Shown: one piece after another, positions 40,556 to 45,611 of the stretch | Numbering within the stretch: the first letter of the stretch is position 1 | Layout of the letters: each line of letters opens with the position of its first letter | Assembly: GCA_028876335.1 (NCBI GenBank) | Contig: JAGWSG010000207.1 | Span: 1 to 45,611, forward strand | Origin: Acidobacteriota bacterium | GTDB lineage: Bacteria > Acidobacteriota > Terriglobia > Terriglobales > Acidobacteriaceae | Direction: 5' to 3' | Length of the DNA: 45,611 bases | Notes under the pieces: model-generated | The model's input: the letters and a program-made list of their open reading frames with translations, nothing else | Told to the model about the DNA's origin: nothing | The model's database searches: none | Made by a program: the position numbers and the translations under genes

Positions 40556-41902
40556 TCACCTGGTGGTCGCAGCTTCCGCCCCCAATGAACCTTCGCGTCG
40601 AACATACAAAAATGTAGCTGCCAGCAGAAAAAGCGTCAGCAGCAAGAGGGCGAGAGTTCCAGCGCGAGAGAGAAGCAACGATGCAACGTTCATGCCGCCC
40701 CCGGATGTCGCGTGGCTGTGCAGGAGTCCCACTTGCACAAAGGTCAAAATATCGGTATTGAGGGCAATCGTAAGGGTCGTCAATGCAATGGCGGACTTGG
40801 CCAGAAACTTGTCTCGCGCCAGCACCGCGCACGCCGGGATTGTGAGCATAAGCAGCTTCGCATCATGCTGAAAGTGGTACAGAGGAAGCAGCGCCAGAGG
40901 AATGATGGCGGCCAGTGCAATGTATTGGGCATCCACGCTGTTGCGGGTGCGGCGCAGGGCGGCTATCCAGACAACAAGCAGGACTCCGCATACGGAATAG
41001 ACCACCAGGTCGGCAACACGCGCATTGGCGATGAAGAGCCGGACTGCAACCTGTAACTGAACCATTGGGTCCATGACCCTGCCCACATAGCCCATTGGCC
41101 CGGCATCGGCAATTCCTCCAGTACGCGAGAAGAACTCGAGGTTGTTCCGAACACTCTCTGACCAGTGTGGAAAATTCACCTGCACGTAGAGCAGGCATGG
41201 CAGGCCAATCGCCGCGGATGAAGCCAGCACTTGCCACGCTCTGCGCCGCAAGCCAGGACTGGCAGACAAAAGAAACAACCAGACGGGCCCCGCATCGTGC
41301 GGTTTGAGCATCAGGCTGATAGTCATGCATACAACACCCGCCACGGCATATCGCTCGCGCAGAAAACACCACATGCTGAAAACACACAGTCCAACGCCGA
41401 TGGCGGCGGAATTTCCCAGCAGCAACACCCAGAAACTGCCTGAAAGGAGCAGCCCAAGCAAAGCACCGGCTAACAAAGGCGCTGCATCGCGGCTCAAATC
41501 CCACACAGCCCATGCGCCGAGCAACATGCTCACCGCCACCAGCACCCCCCAGAGTAGGTGTCCTGCCGCATAGCCCAGCGCCGCAATGGGAACGGACACC
41601 ACAAGCGTAGAGGGGAAGTAGATGAACCGCGTCATTACCGCACGGTTGTCGGCAATTTCACCGATACTTTCCCGGCCTTCGGCCCGGTAAACGCGCAATA
41701 CATCCTGCTCGCTATAGGGATTTCCATGTTGCAGCAGGGTGCGCGCGCTGTAATAGACGACTTTAAAATCGCCCATCGCATTTTTGCTGGAGACTGAAAG
41801 CAGACCGCTGAATGCCAGCATGACCAGGGCGCCAACAATCGCAAGCGCCCTTCCATCGCGCCTCTTCTTCTCGATCTCCGGCTTTGCGCCTTCGGCCCCC
41901 AT
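40556..41902 (-). CDS. Polytopic glycosyltransferase, GT87/DUF2029 (PIM mannosyltransferase-like)
   Basis: 448 residues with about ten to twelve membrane helices. The first luminal loop carries GDFKVVYYSARTLLQHGNPYSEQD, the GT-C hallmark of the DUF2029 family with the catalytic Asp in the GDF context and the NPY motif. RFIYFPSTLVVSVPIAALG, LMLKPHDAGPVWLFLL and LLPLYHFQHDAKLLML are further family landmarks. These enzymes use polyprenyl-phosphate sugars on the outer face of the membrane; the acceptor is unknown here. The polyprenyl-phosphate sugar synthase-like GT2 gene at 8844 could supply a donor, but it is far away. ATG at 41902 has GGGGGAAG six bases upstream. Confidence 0.8.
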   Translation of the reverse strand: MGAEGAKPEIEKKRRDGRALAIVGALVMLAFSGLLSVSSKNAMGDFKVVYYSARTLLQHGNPYSEQDVLRVYRAEGRESIGEIADNRAVMTRFIYFPSTLVVSVPIAALGYAAGHLLWGVLVAVSMLLGAWAVWDLSRDAAPLLAGALLGLLLSGSFWVLLLGNSAAIGVGLCVFSMWCFLRERYAVAGVVCMTISLMLKPHDAGPVWLFLLSASPGLRRRAWQVLASSAAIGLPCLLYVQVNFPHWSESVRNNLEFFSRTGGIADAGPMGYVGRVMDPMVQLQVAVRLFIANARVADLVVYSVCGVLLVVWIAALRRTRNSVDAQYIALAAIIPLALLPLYHFQHDAKLLMLTIPACAVLARDKFLAKSAIALTTLTIALNTDILTFVQVGLLHSHATSGGGMNVASLLLSRAGTLALLLLTLFLLAATFLYVRREGSLGAEAATTR

Positions 41903-41941
41903 GCGTCTTCCCCCGTCCAATGCATTATCCCAAGCTTGTGA

Positions 41942-41967
41942 CAGCTAAACATAGCTGACGTTCGTCA
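41942..41967. repeat. Two adjacent dyads in the GT87/comM divergent gap
   Basis: CAGCTA-AACA-TAGCTG (41942-41957) is followed, overlapping by two bases, by TGACG-TT-CGTCA (41956-41967). The second includes ACGTTCGTCA, shared with the dyad upstream of the GGDEF gene. Confidence 0.4.
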
Positions 41968-42013
41968 CTGTACACCTCAAAATCTGGTGCTAGACTGCCT
42001 TCCACTCATCACC

Positions 42014-43573
42014 ATGCTCTTTAAAGCACTCAGCGCTGCCGTTTACGGAATCGACGCCAACCTCATCGACGTCGAGATCGACTACAGCGGGAATGTCGCG
42101 GAAAAGGAAGTGTTCCAGACCGTGGGCCTGCCCGATGCCGCCGTGCGCGAAAGTCGAAATCGCGTGCGCGCCGCCATCAAAAACTCTGGCTACGCCATTC
42201 CTCCCACATTCATCACGGTCAATCTCGCACCTGCCGACATCAAAAAAGAAGGCTCCGGCTTCGATCTCCCGATTGCGCTCGGCATCCTCGGTGCCTACGG
42301 CGCATTGCAGGTTTCCGATGTCAGCCAATTCCTCATCGTCGGCGAACTCGGACTCGACGGAAGCGTGCGCCCGGTACCAGGTGTATTGCCCATGGCTATT
42401 CTCGCGCGCGAAAAAAACATCCCCAACTTCATCCTCCCCGCAGAGAACGCCGCGGAAGCAGCCGTCGTGGAAGGCGTGAATGTCTACCCCATCTCCTCGC
42501 TCACGGACGTAATCGACCTGCTCAATCGGGCTGTGGTTGGCGTGGTGCAGCGCGAGCCCTTTCGCGTGTCAAACGAAAAGCTGCTCAGTGAGCTTCAGCA
42601 ATTCTCAGTTGATTTCAAGGATGTGCGCGGCCAGCAAACCGCCAAGCGTGCGCTGGAAGTGGCCGCCGCGGGCAGCCACAACATTCTTATGATCGGCCCT
42701 CCCGGCTCCGGCAAAACAATGCTGGCCAAGCGCCTGCCCTCCATTCTCGCTCCGCTTTCGTTCGATGAAGCGCTGGAGACCACAAAGATTCACTCCGTTG
42801 CCGGTGTACTCGATGCCGCCCAGGGCCTCGTTACCCAGCGTCCCTTCCGCGCCCCGCATCACACCATTTCCGACGCGGGTCTGATCGGCGGAGGCATCGT
42901 GCCGCGCCCAGGGGAGGTTTCCCTCTCTCACAATGGGCTGCTCTTTCTGGATGAGTTGCCGGAGTTTCCGCGCAATGTCCTCGAGGTCATGCGCCAGCCG
43001 CTCGAAGATCACACTGTTACCATTGCCCGCGCGTCTATGTCGCTCAACTTCCCTGCACGCTTCATGCTCGCTGCTGCTATGAATCCCTGCCCCTGCGGCT
43101 ACTTCAATGACAAGTCGCGCGAGTGTATGTGTACACCGCCCATGATTCAACGCTATGTCTCAAAAGTCTCCGGCCCCCTGCTGGACCGAATTGATATCCA
43201 TATAGAGGTGCCCGCGGTTCAATACAAGGAGCTACGCGGTGGCGCCGCTGCGGAAGGCTCCTCAGAGATCCGTGACCGCGTCCTGGCCGCACGCGAACGG
43301 CAAAGGGACCGCTTTCGCAAACACGGAGAAAAGATCTATTCCAACGCGCAAATGACCACACGCCAGATTCGCGCCTATTGTGAACTTGGTCCCGACGCCG
43401 AAAGGCTCCTCGAGCGGGCCATGCAGCAACAGGGCTTAACCGCGCGTGCCCACGACCGCATCCTGAAAGTGGCCAGAACCATTGCGGATATTGAAGGTGC
43501 CGAACACCTGAACGTCTCCCACCTGGCCGAAGCCATCCAATATAGGACTCTCGATCGCAGTTACTGGGCTTGA
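42014..43573 (+). CDS. comM: YifB/ComM family Mg-chelatase-like AAA+ ATPase
   Basis: 519 residues from the ATG at 42014, which gives the family N-terminus [24 protein letters not shown]. The N-terminal ChlI-like domain ([51 protein letters not shown]) precedes the AAA+ module with Walker [11 protein letters not shown], Walker [12 protein letters not shown], and [27 protein letters not shown] and CTPPMIQRY hold the cysteine cluster, and the C-terminal lid follows ([22 protein letters not shown]). ComM is a hexameric helicase that promotes branch migration in natural transformation. Other competence genes are not in the window. The ribosome site is weak. Confidence 0.94.
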   Translation: MLFKALSAAVYGIDANLIDVEIDYSGNVAEKEVFQTVGLPDAAVRESRNRVRAAIKNSGYAIPPTFITVNLAPADIKKEGSGFDLPIALGILGAYGALQVSDVSQFLIVGELGLDGSVRPVPGVLPMAILAREKNIPNFILPAENAAEAAVVEGVNVYPISSLTDVIDLLNRAVVGVVQREPFRVSNEKLLSELQQFSVDFKDVRGQQTAKRALEVAAAGSHNILMIGPPGSGKTMLAKRLPSILAPLSFDEALETTKIHSVAGVLDAAQGLVTQRPFRAPHHTISDAGLIGGGIVPRPGEVSLSHNGLLFLDELPEFPRNVLEVMRQPLEDHTVTIARASMSLNFPARFMLAAAMNPCPCGYFNDKSRECMCTPPMIQRYVSKVSGPLLDRIDIHIEVPAVQYKELRGGAAAEGSSEIRDRVLAARERQRDRFRKHGEKIYSNAQMTTRQIRAYCELGPDAERLLERAMQQQGLTARAHDRILKVARTIADIEGAEHLNVSHLAEAIQYRTLDRSYWA

Positions 43574-43782
43574 ATCACTGAAAAACCCTGTGAGACCAGT
43601 AAAACTTCGCCTGTGGATGCCCTGAAACGTCGAAGATATCGACACACCGCTTCAATATCACCTGATGAGACGGGCAGAGAGACAAAATCCGCATGTAAAT
43701 CAATCATTTAAATAGATTTAGAAGCATCAACCCGATGTACCCAAACAGGCAATCTTTCATCATTTCCAGCCTTAAAAAACTG

Positions 43783-43809
43783 TTGACCCCTCATCGGGCT
43801 GGGTATACA
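43783..43809 (+). promoter_or_regulatory. Possible sigma-70 promoter for the rpoZ leader
   Basis: TTGACC and TATACA are separated by 15 bases, shorter than the usual 17. An A-rich stretch (TTAAAAAACTG) precedes the -35. If real, the rpoZ message would have a leader of about 355 bases. Confidence 0.4.
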
Positions 43810-43933
43810 TTCATGATTGCCATCCACCAAGGGTAGATTGCATAGATCGATCTCCTGTCAGTCTGATTGCCTTTTCCCGCATCTAAGCTGAAGAGATGTA
43901 TATCGTGTAACGACCGGTGTGTAGGTGACCGGA

Positions 43934-44011
43934 ATGGGAAAAGCTAAGCAAGTTATTCCTGAACCGGCTGAAAAGCTAGAGCATTCGAATTGTAGACGGA
44001 CACGTGGATGA
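43934..44011 (+). CDS. Possible 25-residue leader peptide before rpoZ
   Basis: A short ORF not in the track: ATG with AGGTGA about six bases upstream, reading MGKAKQVIPEPAEKLEHSNC and five further residues (mostly Arg/Thr). Its TGA overlaps an ATG (44008) that opens a frame running in phase into rpoZ. No family is recognised. It also overlaps the right arm of the CTTTTCCC/GGGAAAAG stem, so coding and structural roles would compete. Real translation is uncertain. Confidence 0.25.
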   Translation: MGKAKQVIPEPAEKLEHSNCRRTRG

Positions 44012-44172
44012 GGAAATGCGCCAAGATTTTAAAACTCGGCAAGCATTTCTTGCGTCTAACAGCTTGGGGAGGATTCCAACGGGTAGTTTTACCCGTTCGT
44101 TCAATTCCCCGGTACATAGCCGGCACCACGCAGTTCCGCGCACGTACCGGATTTTTGGAAGGAGAATTTCTT

Positions 44173-44394
44173 ATGCGTTCTGATTTGGTTTTTGGGGCAC
44201 TCACTCACGTGTCCAATCGCTATCAGCTCTGCCAATTGGCCAGCAAGGCCACCCGCAAGCTGCATAAGCCCAACACTCGTTTGCAGGATACGACCAACGA
44301 AGTCCTGGTTCGTTTTCACACCATCAATCCCGGCTCCGCGGCGCCCGTTATGCAAGCTGCGACACAGACTGTTGAGACGCGCCGCGCTGCATAG
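44173..44394 (+). CDS. rpoZ: RNA polymerase omega subunit
   Basis: 73 residues: MRSDLVFGALTHVSNRYQLCQLASKATRKLHKPNT, then DTTNEVLVRFHTINP. This is the omega N-terminal pattern with the conserved 'NRY.L...A..RAR.L' helix in the form NRYQLCQLASKATRKL. Omega assists folding and assembly of the beta' subunit and forms part of the ppGpp site in proteobacteria. AAGGAG lies nine bases before the ATG at 44173. The ORF track joins 55 upstream residues in frame, but those have no family match. In many Acidobacteriota and Firmicutes rpoZ sits beside gmk or coaBC; here it lies between comM and rho. Confidence 0.88.
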   Translation: MRSDLVFGALTHVSNRYQLCQLASKATRKLHKPNTRLQDTTNEVLVRFHTINPGSAAPVMQAATQTVETRRAA

Positions 44395-44521
44395 GCTCGC
44401 GGCCGCTCACAGGCGTTCTTTTTGTTGATAGTAGGTTCTTTGTTAAGTAAGTACTCATCACAACCAGCCAAAACAGCCTCGAAGTTCCGATTTCCCAGGC
44501 ATTTGTTGTGAATCCCATTTT

Positions 44522-44561
44522 GAGCGGGCCACCCCCGGGGCCGCTCCTTCGGGTCTTCTCC
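44522..44561 (+). promoter_or_regulatory. GC-rich hairpins in the rho leader
   Basis: GAGCGG/CCGCTC with inner CC/GG pairs (44522-44546) is followed by CGGG/CCCG around TCTTCT. They lie about 80-115 bases before the rho ATG and could end the rpoZ transcript or attenuate rho. No long T-run follows, so the role is open. Confidence 0.35.
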
Positions 44562-44637
44562 CGCTTGCCGCTGGTGAGTCATCCTTTCAAATTCCATTCA
44601 TCACTCCCATCTCAAAAATCCCGACCGCAGGTGAATC

Positions 44638-45611
44638 ATGACCATCGCTGAGCTGAAAGAAAAAAACATCACGGAACTGAGCCGTATCGCGCGCACCCTT
44701 GAAATTCCAGGTGCGAGTGGCCTGCGCAAGCAGGATCTGATCTTCAAGATCCTTCAGGCGCAGAGTGAAAAGGAAGGACACATCTTTGCCGATGGCGTCC
44801 TTGAAATCCTCCCGGACGGTTACGGCTTCCTCCGCTCGCCTGACTACAACTACCTGCCCGGACCAGACGACATCTACGTCTCCCCTTCGCAGATTCGCAA
44901 GTTCGACCTCAAGACCGGCGACTCCATCAGCGGCAACGTCCGCCCGCCGCATGAAGGCGAAAAGTACTTCGCCCTCGTCAAGATTGAGGCCATCAACTTC
45001 GAGTCGCCCGAGGAAACGCGCAACAAGATCCTCTTCGACAACCTGACGCCGCTCTATCCGCAGGAGCGGATCAAGATGGAGACGGTACGCGAAGCCACCA
45101 GCGGCCGCGTCATGGATCTTCTCACCCCCGTCGGTAAGGGCCAGCGCGGACTCATCGTCGCTCCGCCGCGCACCGGTAAAACCATCCTCCTGCAGTCCAT
45201 CGCAAACTCCATCTCGGCGAACCATCCGGAAGTCGTCCTCATCGTTCTGCTCATCGACGAGCGCCCCGAAGAAGTCACCGACATGCAACGTTCGGTCAAG
45301 GGCGAGGTCATCAGCTCCACCTTCGACGAACCCGCGGCGCGCCACGTACAGGTGGCAGAAATGGTCATCGAGAAGGCCAAACGCCTCGTCGAGCACAAGC
45401 GCGACGTCGTCATCCTCCTCGACTCCATCACGCGTCTCGCCCGCGCTTACAACACCGTCGTGCCTCCGTCAGGGAAGATCCTCTCCGGCGGTGTGGATTC
45501 AAACGCCCTTCATAAACCCAAACGTTTTTTCGGAGCCGCGCGAAACATCGAAGAAGGCGGGAGCCTCACGATCATCGCCACAGCCCTTATTGATACCGGT
45601 TCACGGATGGA
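44638..45611 (+). CDS. rho: Transcription termination factor Rho, 5' part
   Basis: Not in the ORF track because it runs off the window; 324 codons are present and no stop is met. The N-terminus [19 protein letters not shown] is the Rho SAP-like domain; [37 protein letters not shown] is the RNA-binding CSD with RNP1-type aromatic residues; the ATPase core shows Walker [21 protein letters not shown], Walker [17 protein letters not shown] and the start of the Q/R-loop region ([18 protein letters not shown]). Rho is the hexameric RNA helicase that ends transcription. The N-terminal region lacks the long Arg/Asp-rich insertion seen in some phyla. AGGTGA lies just before the ATG. The minus-strand 269-residue ORF here is its shadow. 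Confidence 0.97.
   Translation, partial: MTIAELKEKNITELSRIARTLEIPGASGLRKQDLIFKILQAQSEKEGHIFADGVLEILPDGYGFLRSPDYNYLPGPDDIYVSPSQIRKFDLKTGDSISGNVRPPHEGEKYFALVKIEAINFESPEETRNKILFDNLTPLYPQERIKMETVREATSGRVMDLLTPVGKGQRGLIVAPPRTGKTILLQSIANSISANHPEVVLIVLLIDERPEEVTDMQRSVKGEVISSTFDEPAARHVQVAEMVIEKAKRLVEHKRDVVILLDSITRLARAYNTVVPPSGKILSGGVDSNALHKPKRFFGAARNIEEGGSLTIIATALIDTGSRM

Larger units (their letters stand above)
43574..44172 (+). other. Long A/T-rich leader region between comM and rpoZ
   Basis: About 600 bases, visibly more A/T-rich than its neighbours. It holds a promoter-like pair at 43783-43809, a long-range stem CTTTTCCC/GGGAAAAG enclosing CCGGT/ACCGG, a short ORF at 43934, a perfect 8-bp hairpin AACGGGTA/TACCCGTT (44078-44097) and a CCGGTAC/GTACCGG pairing before the rpoZ ribosome site. 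It may be a structured 5' leader or a separate small RNA. Confidence 0.4.

Noticed and set aside
44008-44172. 55-residue in-frame extension of the omega subunit
   Set aside because: Omega proteins start at the MRSDL-like position, which has a good ribosome site at 44173; the extension crosses two hairpins.
44587-45396. 269-residue minus-strand ORF
   Set aside because: It is the antisense shadow of rho, whose protein is unmistakable on the plus strand; the shadow has no family features.
1-45611. CRISPR arrays, insertion sequences, prophage or integrase genes
   Set aside because: No regularly spaced direct repeats, transposase or integrase motifs, or terminal inverted repeats were found on either strand; the only repeats are short hairpins and palindromes.

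Overview
The window looks like chromosomal DNA of an Acidobacteriota member, most likely of the Terriglobia (Terriglobus/Granulicella/Edaphobacter-like). This is inferred from the tail of a duplicated-type ABC permease, an Oar-like TonB-dependent receptor with an N-terminal carboxypeptidase-regulatory domain, a sigma/anti-sigma/DUF3106 operon, a periplasmic purine nucleoside permease-like protein, and the general codon style. No phage, insertion sequence, CRISPR array or integrase is visible. Genes alternate strand often and most transcription units hold one to four genes.

Layout. 1-5.8 kb: end of an ABC permease, a secreted sorbosone/glucose dehydrogenase-like propeller, efp, a DMT-type transporter and a secreted GH3 glucosidase. 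5.8-8.4 kb: a minus-strand ECF sigma - anti-sigma - DUF3106 operon, then tRNA-Val(CAC). 8.8-15.4 kb: housekeeping and small genes (GT2 glycosyltransferase, HU/IHF, PgeF, a small hypothetical with a structured leader, SDR, EVE, YhaM-like nuclease with a coupled membrane protein, GNAT). 15.4-21.5 kb: envelope functions, namely a SurA-like foldase with a charged tail, an octaheme cytochrome c co-translated with an 8-TM membrane protein, and a CtpA-type protease. 21.5-29.4 kb: DUF1572, isoaspartyl peptidase, the large TonB-dependent receptor, NUP, an ICMT-like methyltransferase and an aquaglyceroporin.

29.4-35.7 kb is a divergent sugar/sugar-acid locus: sugar isomerase, RhaM-type mutarotase, secreted GH39-like hydrolase and Zn-dehydrogenase on the minus strand, with a UxaA-family dehydratase on the plus strand. 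35.7-42 kb carries rsmE, a 24-residue Lys/Ala peptide gene missing from the ORF track (with its own promoter and two leader hairpins), a CPBP protease, L-serine dehydratase, a GAF-GGDEF protein whose catalytic motif is destroyed but whose I-site is kept, and a GT87 glycosyltransferase. 42-45.6 kb holds comM, a long structured leader before rpoZ, and the first part of rho, which runs off the window.

The items most worth a second look are the octaheme cytochrome/membrane protein pair, the Lys/Ala micro-gene with its leader, the degenerate GGDEF protein, the sugar locus, and an EF-P with asparagine at the loop tip that is normally modified. All assignments rest on reading motifs by eye; no database search was run.
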